From: an uncultured Chromatiaceae bacterium
GTDB lineage: Bacteria; Pseudomonadota; Gammaproteobacteria; Enterobacterales; Alteromonadaceae
Reading direction: 5' to 3'
NCBI GenBank assembly: GCA_946481195.1
Contig: CAMLNG010000239.1
Location: 1 to 6,170 of the forward strand
DNA: 6,170 nucleotides
Shown here one piece after another: positions 1 to 6,116 of the stretch (positions within the stretch are counted from its first letter, which is position 1; the number at the start of each line of letters is the position of its first letter). A model generated the notes under the pieces. It searched no databases. It was not told the origin of the DNA and worked only from the letters and a program-made list of their open reading frames with translations. The position numbers and the translations under genes are program-made.

Positions 1-30
1 ATTTTCGCGCAGCCAAACCAAGGAAAAACC

Positions 31-1098
31 ATGAGTGATTTGTTCAGTCCAGTCCAGCTCGGGGCATTGTCCCTGAAAAACCGTATTCTGATGGCGCCAC
101 TGACGCGCACCCGTGCCGATGCCGACCATGTGCCGACGCCGATCATGGCCGACTACTATGCCCAGCGCGCCAGTGCAGGTTTGATTATTGCCGAGGCAAC
201 TATGGTGGCTGAGGGCAATTCTGCGTTCTGGCGTGAACCCGGTATTTATTCCGCGGCGCAGATTCAGGGTTGGAAACAGGTGACGGATGCTGTGCACGCC
301 AAAGGCGGCAAAATTGTGCTGCAGATTTGGCATGGTGGCCGGGCCTGCCATCCGGCGCTGAACAACGGCAATACGCCGGTGTCGTCTGCTGCTGTTGCTA
401 TCGAAGATACAGTGCATACGCCAGAGGGCAAGTTGCCGTACACAGTGCCACGGGTACTGGCTGATGACGAAATTCCAACCATTATTGCCCAGTTCCGTCA
501 GGCGGCTATCAATGCAAAAGAAGCAGGCTTTGACGGCGTGGAAGTGCACGGTGCTAACGGATATCTGCTGGACCAGTTCCTGCGTGATGGTGTGAATACC
601 CGTAGCGGCCGTTACGGTGGCTCGCTGGAAAACCGCAGCCGCCTGCTGCTGGAAGTGGTGCAGGCGGTGGTGGAAGTCTGGGGTTCTGACCGGGTTGGCG
701 TGCGGATTTCGCCACTCAACAGCTACAACAGCATGGTCGATTCAGATCCGGTGGCGTTAACCCGTCATGTTGCTGCAGCATTAAACCCGTTTAATCTGGC
801 CTATTTACATCTGATGCGGGCCGATTTCTTTGGTGTGCAACAAGGCGACGTGGTGACTGCGGCGCGGGAAGCTTATCAGGGCAACCTGATCGGCAACATG
901 GGGTACCAGAAAACCGAAGCCACCCAAGCGGTACAGGCTGGTCAGTTGCAGGCGGTGGCGGTTGGGGCTGCCTTTATCGCCAACCCGGATTTGGTGGAAC
1001 GCTGGTTACACGACTGGCCGTTAACAGCGCCGGACCCAAGCACCTTCTACACGCAGGATGCCAAGGGCTACAGCGATTATCCGGCTTATCAGGGCTGA
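31..1098 (+). CDS. Old Yellow Enzyme family FMN-dependent ene-reductase (NemA-like alkene reductase)
   Basis: This 355-residue protein is a full-length class I Old Yellow Enzyme, a cytoplasmic TIM-barrel flavoprotein that uses NAD(P)H to reduce activated C=C bonds or electrophiles such as N-ethylmaleimide and nitro compounds. Visible landmarks are the N-terminal LFSPVQLG and KNRILMAPLTR (FMN-contacting T25), LQIWHGGR with Q98, the substrate-binding pair H173/N176 in HGANGYLLDQFL (Y178 is the likely proton donor), YGGSLENR at 195-202, GVRISP with R225, and FIANPDLVERW near the C-terminus. It ends in GYSDYPAY, like NemA. The ATG is well placed: AAGGA at 20-24 lies six bases upstream. One oddity is that the usual FGR before the IANPDL segment is VGA here (A313), so the arginine that normally helps hold the FMN phosphate is absent. 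Family is certain; physiological substrate is unknown, so no symbol is given. The promoter lies outside the window. Confidence 0.95.
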   Translation: MSDLFSPVQLGALSLKNRILMAPLTRTRADADHVPTPIMADYYAQRASAGLIIAEATMVAEGNSAFWREPGIYSAAQIQGWKQVTDAVHAKGGKIVLQIWHGGRACHPALNNGNTPVSSAAVAIEDTVHTPEGKLPYTVPRVLADDEIPTIIAQFRQAAINAKEAGFDGVEVHGANGYLLDQFLRDGVNTRSGRYGGSLENRSRLLLEVVQAVVEVWGSDRVGVRISPLNSYNSMVDSDPVALTRHVAAALNPFNLAYLHLMRADFFGVQQGDVVTAAREAYQGNLIGNMGYQKTEATQAVQAGQLQAVAVGAAFIANPDLVERWLHDWPLTAPDPSTFYTQDAKGYSDYPAYQG

Positions 1099-1122
1099 GT
1101 CTGCCACTGAGTGGCCCGAATA

Positions 1123-1149
1123 ATAACGGCGGTGCAATACCGCCGTTGT
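1123..1149 (+). terminator. Hairpin after the ene-reductase gene, probable terminator
   Basis: A perfect 9-base-pair stem (AACGGCGGT at 1125-1133 with ACCGCCGTT at 1139-1147) closes a GCAAT loop, starting 27 bases after the stop codon. The position and strong stem suit an intrinsic terminator. The 3' tail (TTGTCATGTTAG) is only moderately T-rich, so termination may be partial or Rho-assisted. A small GCCAC/GTGGC stem at 1103-1115 precedes it. Confidence 0.55.
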
Positions 1150-1178
1150 CATGTTAGCTGTAAATGAATTGCAAATTT

Positions 1179-1190
1179 TCTGCCGGCAGA
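1179..1190. repeat. 12-base perfect palindrome upstream of the oxygenase gene
   Basis: TCTGCCGGCAGA is a perfect inverted repeat without a spacer, 64 bases before the ATG at 1255. Its position between a terminator-like hairpin and a start codon would suit a dimeric regulator's operator, but I recognise no regulator consensus and see no convincing -35/-10 pair beside it. A palindrome of this size can occur by chance. Confidence 0.25.
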
Positions 1191-1254
1191 GCTTCTCAGC
1201 TGTGGGCCTGATGCTTTATCTTGCAGACAGACCTTGCCAGCTGAACTAACTCCG

Positions 1255-1950
1255 ATGACTGATTTTATTGAGATCTACGACGACGCGTTAAGCCCTGAAC
1301 TCTGCCAGGCCATTATCAACACTTTTGAGCACAGCCCGCACCGCACACCAGGCCGCACCGGTGGCGGTGTCGACCCAAGCAAAAAAATCAGCACGGATTT
1401 GTACCTGAACGACCACGCTGAGTATCAGGCCTTGTTGCAGCAAATCATCGCAGTGACGGGCCAATATGCCGAACAGTATTTCCGCAAATATCATTTTGCG
1501 CTGATTGCGCCTGTGGCTTTGACTATCCAGCATCCGGTGACTGGCGAGCCGGTGAATCTGACCCATGAAAACTATGCCGAACTCGGCGAGGCGCGTGCAG
1601 GCGACTATATGCGGCTGTTATACCGGCTGGGGCCGATCCAGGCGCAGAAATACGATGCTGGTAAAGGAAATTACAACTATTGGCACTGTGAAGTCTATCC
1701 ACAGGCGCCGTTAAACGAGCCACTGCACCGCACGTTGTTGTTTATGTTTTATCTCAATGATGTGGCTGAAGGCGGCCAGACTGATTTTTATTATCAGCAG
1801 AAATCGATTCAGCCTAAAGCTGGCCGGATGGTGATTGCGCCGGCGTACTTCACCCACACCCATCGCGGTTGTGTGCCGGTGTCGAATGATAAATACATCC
1901 TGACCAGCTGGATTTTGCTGCAGCGCGCTGAGCATTTGTACGCGCAGTAA
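1255..1950 (+). CDS. 2-oxoglutarate/Fe(II)-dependent oxygenase, prolyl 4-hydroxylase-like
   Basis: This 231-residue cytoplasmic protein has the double-stranded beta-helix fold signature of the 2OG-Fe(II) oxygenases (prolyl 4-hydroxylase-like superfamily), which couple 2-oxoglutarate decarboxylation to substrate hydroxylation. The predicted iron ligands are H144 and E146 in YWHCEVYP and H203 in FTHTHRG. K213 in NDKYILTSW, ten residues after H203, is the expected 2-oxoglutarate-binding base. Between them FMFYLNDVAEGGQTDFY (about 164-180) and PKAGRMVIAP (187-196) are typical core strands. The second ligand is Glu, so the triad is HxE rather than the more usual HxD. The N-terminal third (about 1-130) looks family-specific and may contact the substrate, which cannot be read from sequence. 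The start was set at ATG 1255; a TTG at 1234 would add seven residues. Neither has a clear Shine-Dalgarno sequence, and the protein motif MTDFIEIYDDALSPELC begins naturally at the ATG. Confidence 0.85.
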   Translation: MTDFIEIYDDALSPELCQAIINTFEHSPHRTPGRTGGGVDPSKKISTDLYLNDHAEYQALLQQIIAVTGQYAEQYFRKYHFALIAPVALTIQHPVTGEPVNLTHENYAELGEARAGDYMRLLYRLGPIQAQKYDAGKGNYNYWHCEVYPQAPLNEPLHRTLLFMFYLNDVAEGGQTDFYYQQKSIQPKAGRMVIAPAYFTHTHRGCVPVSNDKYILTSWILLQRAEHLYAQ

Positions 1951-1968
1951 CCGGGGCGTAGTGACGAG

Positions 1969-1993
1969 CGGCTGGCGGTTAACCCGCCGGCCG
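1969..1993. terminator. GC-rich hairpin between convergent genes, possible bidirectional terminator
   Basis: A 10-base-pair stem (1969-1978 with 1984-1993, one G-T wobble) closes a TTAAC loop. It lies 18 bases after the oxygenase stop and overlaps the last codons and stop of elaA on the other strand. The location between converging genes suggests shared termination, but neither strand has a T-tract after the stem, so it would be a weak or Rho-assisted stop. It may also simply be GC-rich coding sequence. Confidence 0.35.
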
Positions 1994-2437
1994 GATCATC
2001 TTCAGATGCGGAATATCATCTTCCAGGTAGGGTTCGCTGGCGGCGACAAACCCCATGCTTTCATAAAAGCGCTGCAGATAACATTGTGCCGAAATATACA
2101 GGTCCAGTTGCGGCCAGTGTTCGCTGGCGACCGCAATGGCTTTTGCTACCAGCAGTTCACCGAGGCCTAAACGCCGCGCTGTCTGCGCCACACAAACCCG
2201 ACCGACTGCCGGATGGTCCGGATAACTGACGCCCGGTGGTAATACGCGGCTGTAACCCAGAATTTTATCCTGTTTTTTCAACAGAATATGTAGCACACCC
2301 GGTTGTAAATCTTTGCCGTCCAGTTCAGGGTACGGGCAGTTTTGTTCGACCACAAACACATCAACCCGTAGTTGCAACATGTTATACAGCGTCAGGCTGT
2401 CTAACTGCTCAAAAGGTACAATTTGCCATTCCATCAT
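1979..2437 (-). CDS. elaA: GNAT-family N-acetyltransferase ElaA
   Basis: This 152-residue cytoplasmic protein matches the ElaA family of GNAT acetyltransferases, which move an acetyl group from acetyl-CoA to an as yet poorly defined acceptor. Family landmarks are the opening MEWQ, LQLRVDVFVVEQNCPYPELDGKD at about 21-43 (the ElaA hallmark), the acetyl-CoA-binding segment VGRVCVAQTARRLGLGELLV around 78-97 with the R-x-x-G-x-G pattern (R88, G91, G93), the strand-helix unit LYISAQCYLQRFYESMGF (113-130), and the closing YLEDDIPHLKM. Length is normal. Two ATGs are adjacent (2437 and 2434); E. coli ElaA starts MIEW, so the second is equally plausible and would give 151 residues. A GAGG lies 12 bases upstream of the first ATG. 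It is transcribed alone, convergent with the oxygenase gene and divergent from phoX, with its own promoter. Confidence 0.93.
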   Translation of the reverse strand: MMEWQIVPFEQLDSLTLYNMLQLRVDVFVVEQNCPYPELDGKDLQPGVLHILLKKQDKILGYSRVLPPGVSYPDHPAVGRVCVAQTARRLGLGELLVAKAIAVASEHWPQLDLYISAQCYLQRFYESMGFVAASEPYLEDDIPHLKMIRPAG

Positions 2438-2476
2438 CGGTGTTACGGACCTCAGTTTGTGCGCAAAGATGGCTGC

Positions 2477-2507
2477 ACTATACCAGAGCAGCGCGGCGCT
2501 GTGTCAG
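2477..2507 (-). promoter_or_regulatory. Predicted sigma-70 promoter of elaA with extended -10
   Basis: Read on the minus strand, TATAGT (2482-2477) is preceded by TGG, forming an extended -10 element. A CTGACA -35-like hexamer (2507-2502) lies 19 bases upstream. The spacer is longer than the optimal 17, which the extended -10 could offset. Transcription would start near 2470 and leave a leader of about 33 bases before the elaA ATG. Confidence 0.55.
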
Positions 2508-2555
2508 CCTCCACACACGCAACTTTTGTCTGAAGCATCCGGCACATAAACGGGG

Positions 2556-2617
2556 TTGTCATACAAATGTCGATGGGATGTCGCAAAACTGTCGATGAAA
2601 CGTCACGGCGCTGACAT
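2556..2617 (+). promoter_or_regulatory. PHO box array: six direct PhoB half-sites at 11-base period
   Basis: Six 7-base half-sites begin at 2556, 2567, 2578, 2589, 2600 and 2611: TTGTCAT, ATGTCGA, ATGTCGC, CTGTCGA, ACGTCAC and CTGACAT, each separated by exactly four bases. The known PhoB consensus is two CTGTCAT direct repeats with a 4-base spacer, so the array equals three PHO boxes in tandem on one helical face. The first and last units match six of seven positions and unit four matches five; the others match four, but five of six keep the GTC core. The last unit ends 10 bases before a -10 box, the spacing known for PhoB-activated promoters, where the PHO box replaces the -35. The gene downstream is a PhoX phosphatase, a classic Pho regulon member. 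Confidence 0.9.
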
Positions 2618-2627
2618 CTGTTAAAGC

Positions 2628-2633
2628 TCTAAT
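2628..2633 (+). promoter_or_regulatory. -10 element of the PhoB-dependent phoX promoter
   Basis: TCTAAT matches the sigma-70 -10 consensus at five of six positions. The place where a -35 would sit (about 2605-2610) reads ACGGCG, unlike TTGACA, so the promoter should need an activator. Transcription would begin near 2640, giving a leader of roughly 33 bases that contains the GGAG ribosome binding site at 2664-2667. Confidence 0.75.
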
Positions 2634-2672
2634 ACCGGCGGAACTTTTTGAACTGTCACTGCCGGAGCGCTC

Positions 2673-4688
2673 ATGTATAACAAGCAGCAAAACAATAAGT
2701 TAGATTTCGATAATAGCGGCATAGATCCGCAAACCAACTTTTCTGATAACCCGACTTTCAGCGACATTGTCGCGACTCGTCGTGGTTTTTTAAAAGGTGG
2801 CATCGCCGCGGCAGTCGCCACTGTGTTTGGTGGCACCCTGGCCGGTTGTAACAGCGACACCAAAGCGCCGTTATTATTACCAGAAGCAGTCAAACCAGAA
2901 CCTGCCCCTGTGCTGCTGAATTTCACCACTATCCCAACCAATCGTTTGGATAAAGTCACTGTGCCGCAAGGCTACACAGCCCGCGCTTTTTTACCGATGG
3001 GCACCCCGCTGACCGGTAGCTACCCGGCATACAAAGAAGGCGGCCTCAATACCGGTGCTGAAATGGAACAGCAAGTCGGTGCGCACCATGACGGTATGCA
3101 TTTCTTCCCGTTGGACGCCCGCACCGAAGGTAAAAACAGCAACGAAGGTTTGCTGGTGTTTAACCATGAATACTGTGAACCGGCAACTTTGCATCAAAAT
3201 GGCCCAACCGGCGCACCACGCCCGGCGGATGAAGTGCGCAAAGAAGTGGCGGTACACGGTGTCACTGTGGCGCACATCAAAAAAGACGCCAAAGGCCAGT
3301 TCCAGCTGGTGCAGGGCAGCCCGCTGAACCGCCGTATCACCGGCGCGACGCCGATGGACATTTCAGGCCCGGCCCGTGGTGATGCCAAGATGGTCACTAA
3401 ATACAGCCCGGACGGCACCCGTACCCGCGGTACGCTGAATAACTGCGGTAATGGTTACACGCCTTGGGGCACTTATTTAACCGCCGAAGAAAACTGGGCC
3501 GGTTATTTTATGAACGCTGATGCCACACAGCCACGTGAACATAAACGCTACGGCGTGGGTACTAAAAACGGTCGTTACAGCTGGGAAACCGCTGATTCAG
3601 GCGCTGATCAGTATCAGCGTTTTAACGCTTCCACCATCGCGACAGACGCCAACCGCGACTACCGCAATGAGCCAAACACTTTTGGCTGGATTGTCGAAAT
3701 CGATCCGTTTAACCCGGACAGCGTGCCGCAAAAACGCACGGCACTGGGCCGCTTTGGTCACGAAGGCGTAGTGTTTGCACCTGTGGTTGAAGGCCAGCCA
3801 GTGGTGTTTTACTCCGGTGACGATTCGACCTTTGAATACATCTACAAATATGTGTCCAAAGCACCGTATCATAAAGCCACAGCCGGCGGTCACCTGCTGA
3901 ACGACGGCACGCTCTATGTCGCCAAATTTAATGCTGACGGCAGCGGTGAATGGTTAGCGCTGAACTTTAACTCGGAGAAATTCCGTGCCGCGGCCCTTGC
4001 TAAAAACGTTGAGTTCGTCAGCCAGGCGGACGTGCTGATTAACACCCGTTTAGCAGCTGACGTGGTTGGCGCCACCAAGATGGACAGACCGGAGTGGGGT
4101 GCTGTACACCCAACAACCGGTGAAGTCTATTTCACCCTGACTAACAATACTGGCCGCACTGCCGCGCAAGTGGATAAAGCCAATCCACGTGCCAACAACG
4201 CGACTGGCCATATCATCCGCTGGCGCGAACGGCAGCAGCCGCAGGCGCTCGCCTTTGACTGGGATATTTTCCTGCTGGCCGGCGATGTCGGTACGGAAAC
4301 GCCAGGCACAGGCCTGAAACTCAGTGCGGACAATCATCTGGCAAGCCCGGATGGTCTGGCTTTTGACCACAACGGTCTGCTGTGGATCCAGACTGATATG
4401 AGTGGTTCACAACAAGCGTCCGGCCCTTTTGGTAATAACCAGATGCTGGTGGCAGACAGCAAAACCCGTCAGATCAAACGTTTCCTGGTAGGGCCAATCG
4501 ACTGTGAAGTCACCGGCATCAGTTTTACACCGGATATGAAGACGATGTTTGTCAACATTCAGCACCCGGGTGACCGTTCCACTGTGACGAATCTGACTTC
4601 GACCTGGCCGGCCGAGGACAAAACCAGTCGTCCGCGCTCAGCGACTGTGATTGTTACAAAAGACGATGGCGGTGTGATTGGGTCGTAA
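2673..4688 (+). CDS. phoX: PhoX-family alkaline phosphatase, Tat-exported
   Basis: This 671-residue protein belongs to the PhoX (DUF839) family, calcium- and iron-dependent phosphatases that release phosphate from organic monoesters outside the cytoplasm during phosphate starvation. The N-terminus has the long hydrophilic n-region of Tat substrates, the twin-arginine motif TRRGFLK (35-41), a hydrophobic stretch GGIAAAVATVFGGTLAG, and C59 in LAGC, which resembles a lipobox. Mature-domain landmarks are NHEYCE (164-169), NNCGNGYTPWGTYLTAEEN (256-274; C258 aligns with the metal-binding cysteine of the family, E272/E273 with acidic ligands), RFGHEG (360-364 region), YSGDD (380-384), DRPEWG (471-476), SPDGLAFD (558-565) and DCEVTGISFTPD (610-621), consistent with a beta-propeller. 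Length is normal and intact. The ATG has GGAG five bases upstream. It forms a single-gene unit between the PHO-box promoter and a strong terminator. Lipid anchoring is an inference; it could instead be cleaved by signal peptidase I and released. Confidence 0.95.
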   Translation: MYNKQQNNKLDFDNSGIDPQTNFSDNPTFSDIVATRRGFLKGGIAAAVATVFGGTLAGCNSDTKAPLLLPEAVKPEPAPVLLNFTTIPTNRLDKVTVPQGYTARAFLPMGTPLTGSYPAYKEGGLNTGAEMEQQVGAHHDGMHFFPLDARTEGKNSNEGLLVFNHEYCEPATLHQNGPTGAPRPADEVRKEVAVHGVTVAHIKKDAKGQFQLVQGSPLNRRITGATPMDISGPARGDAKMVTKYSPDGTRTRGTLNNCGNGYTPWGTYLTAEENWAGYFMNADATQPREHKRYGVGTKNGRYSWETADSGADQYQRFNASTIATDANRDYRNEPNTFGWIVEIDPFNPDSVPQKRTALGRFGHEGVVFAPVVEGQPVVFYSGDDSTFEYIYKYVSKAPYHKATAGGHLLNDGTLYVAKFNADGSGEWLALNFNSEKFRAAALAKNVEFVSQADVLINTRLAADVVGATKMDRPEWGAVHPTTGEVYFTLTNNTGRTAAQVDKANPRANNATGHIIRWRERQQPQALAFDWDIFLLAGDVGTETPGTGLKLSADNHLASPDGLAFDHNGLLWIQTDMSGSQQASGPFGNNQMLVADSKTRQIKRFLVGPIDCEVTGISFTPDMKTMFVNIQHPGDRSTVTNLTSTWPAEDKTSRPRSATVIVTKDDGGVIGS

Positions 4689-4716
4689 CATCTGAACCTG
4701 TTGTCAGACTGAAACT

Positions 4717-4747
4717 GAATGGCCGCCGAACCGCGGCCATTTTTCTT
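4717..4747 (+). terminator. Intrinsic terminator of phoX
   Basis: A perfect 9-base-pair stem (AATGGCCGC at 4718-4726 with GCGGCCATT at 4733-4741) closes a 6-base loop and runs straight into a T-rich tail, TTTTTCTT. It begins 29 bases after the phoX stop codon. Stem strength, loop size and tail are all typical, so read-through into the hydrolase gene should be limited. Confidence 0.9.
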
Positions 4748-4815
4748 AGGTTCAAAGATAAATAAAGCCTGACCCTGCTGCGATACAACGCTACCTGCCT
4801 CCCGGCATTTTGCCG

Positions 4816-4821
4816 TATAAT
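4816..4821 (+). promoter_or_regulatory. Probable -10 box of the hydrolase promoter
   Basis: TATAAT matches the -10 consensus perfectly and lies 56 bases before the GTG start, after the phoX terminator. The expected -35 region (about 4792-4799, TACCTGCC) is poor, so the promoter may be weak or activator-helped. A small TCTGCA/TGCAGA stem with a 6-base loop (4834-4851) would fall in the leader. Confidence 0.5.
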
Positions 4822-4877
4822 CTGCTGGTTTTTTCTGCACGCCGCTGCAGAGTCCGTTCGCTAAATTCGCTGTCTGA

Positions 4878-6116
4878 GTGTGTAGTCATCAATTGAAAAA
4901 AGTCCTGTTCCGTATCGCTATTTCTAAACTGCTGCTTGCCGCGGTGTTATTACTGTCGCTGGCACTGAGTTACATTCCTGATCAGGCTTACCATGTTCCC
5001 GGCGCTGATATTGCGCAGCAAAATTTCCATGTGATTGAATTTAATGACGAAGGTCAGCCACATAATCCGGCGCAGCTCGCAGGTCTGAAGGCCCGCATCA
5101 GCCAGAGCAGTGCCAAACCTGAACTGCTGATTTTTATCCACGGCTGGCATCACAGTGCGAAACCGGATGATGAAAACTTCATTGCTTTCCAGCAGTTTTA
5201 CCAACTGATGGCCCAGTCGGATGCGCAGCGTAATCTGATTGGTTTGTATATTGGCTGGCGTGGCGACAAATTCGACCCACTGTGGCTGGATGGTTCGACC
5301 GACGCCAGCAGTCAGGTTGAAGCTTTAGATTTCCCGACGATTTTTCAGCGTAAATCCGTGGCGCGGCGCATAGGTAAAACCGGTTTTTCCGCGTTACTGG
5401 ACGAACTGGACGGGCTGGTCAGTGCTGGCCAGCTGCAACGGTACACAGTGCTGGGGCATAGCCTTGGTGGCGCCGTGGCGCTGCATGGCAGCAAAGATCG
5501 CATCAGCAAAGCGATTAAAGCCGGCGAGGACAATCCGAATTTATTTATTCTGCTAAACCCGGCAGTACGTGCCAGCGAATACCGGCCGATGGATGAACTC
5601 CTCAGTGTTGACCGGCAAAAACCGGCGATGGTGGTTTTGCAGTCCAAAGGCGATTATGCGTTAAAGGAAGCCTGGAGCTGGCTGCGCGACGGCGAACGCG
5701 TGATGGGTAATTCCTGGGCTATCACGCACGATATTGATCGCTGTGTACGGGGCGATTGCTCAATTCCACTGAATATTCCCAAGGCGCTGGCTGAGCATGA
5801 TGCGACGCCGGGCTGTATGATGACTCTGGACAAATCCGGCTGGAAAATCCGCGCCCGTTTACAGGCCCGGCGCACAGTGCAAAGCTGCGGCGACGCCAAT
5901 ATGCAGGCGGTTTGGGTGCTGGCCGTTTCCGACGACATCATCAGCGGTCACAATGGCATCCTGACGCCAGGTCACGCCGTGGCACTGTCGGAAATCATGG
6001 CGAAAATTGATTTACACCGCAATCAACTGCCGCTGGTGCGGCGTCAGGTGATAGAAGCTGAACAGACTGCCGAAACCTTGTTAGATGAGCCATCGCTACA
6101 GGCAGCAGAACGATAA
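4878..6116 (+). CDS. Alpha/beta-fold hydrolase with N-terminal membrane anchor or signal
   Basis: This 412-residue protein is a serine hydrolase of the alpha/beta fold whose substrate I cannot name. A basic start (KKVLFR) leads into a hydrophobic segment at about 17-31, so it is probably anchored in the inner membrane facing the periplasm, or secreted. LLIFIHGWHHSA (83-94) supplies the oxyanion-hole HG, and VLGHSLGGAVALHG (191-204) carries the nucleophile S195. D259 in SKGDY is a plausible acid and H358 in IISGHNGI a plausible base; both are inferred from order and spacing. Four cysteines (C289, C294, C313, C337) between the last two could form disulfides, fitting a periplasmic location. The C-terminus ends in a polar, Glu-rich tail. 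The reading frame opens at GTG 4878, directly after an in-frame TGA; TTG 4893 is the alternative start and no in-frame ATG occurs before residue 111. Neither start has a clear Shine-Dalgarno. No link to the Pho unit is visible. Confidence 0.85.
   Translation: MCSHQLKKVLFRIAISKLLLAAVLLLSLALSYIPDQAYHVPGADIAQQNFHVIEFNDEGQPHNPAQLAGLKARISQSSAKPELLIFIHGWHHSAKPDDENFIAFQQFYQLMAQSDAQRNLIGLYIGWRGDKFDPLWLDGSTDASSQVEALDFPTIFQRKSVARRIGKTGFSALLDELDGLVSAGQLQRYTVLGHSLGGAVALHGSKDRISKAIKAGEDNPNLFILLNPAVRASEYRPMDELLSVDRQKPAMVVLQSKGDYALKEAWSWLRDGERVMGNSWAITHDIDRCVRGDCSIPLNIPKALAEHDATPGCMMTLDKSGWKIRARLQARRTVQSCGDANMQAVWVLAVSDDIISGHNGILTPGHAVALSEIMAKIDLHRNQLPLVRRQVIEAEQTAETLLDEPSLQAAER

Noticed and set aside
1234..1254. 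Earlier TTG start for the oxygenase, adding seven residues
   Set aside because: No ribosome binding site supports it, and the ATG at 1255 gives a natural family-like N-terminus, so the ATG was preferred.
2526..2532. TTGTCTG upstream of the PHO array as a possible seventh half-site
   Set aside because: It is 30 bases before the first unit, not a multiple of 11, and the in-phase positions between (2534 and 2545) show no match.
2236..2598. A 120-codon plus-strand open frame across elaA and the control region
   Set aside because: It runs antisense to a well-supported acetyltransferase gene and into the PHO array; its translation is Cys-rich, low in structure and matches nothing I recognise.
2653..2659. 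A further CTGTCAC motif resembling a PHO half-site
   Set aside because: It lies downstream of the -10 box in the leader and is 42 bases from the last array unit, out of the 11-base register. It is probably coincidental.
4559..4840. A 93-codon minus-strand open frame over the phoX 3' end and terminator
   Set aside because: It is antisense to phoX and crosses the intrinsic terminator; there is no ribosome binding site or recognisable protein motif.
4878..6116. The hydrolase as a second gene of a phoX operon
   Set aside because: A strong intrinsic terminator and a 189-base gap separate the genes, a TATAAT box lies between them, and no PHO box precedes the hydrolase.
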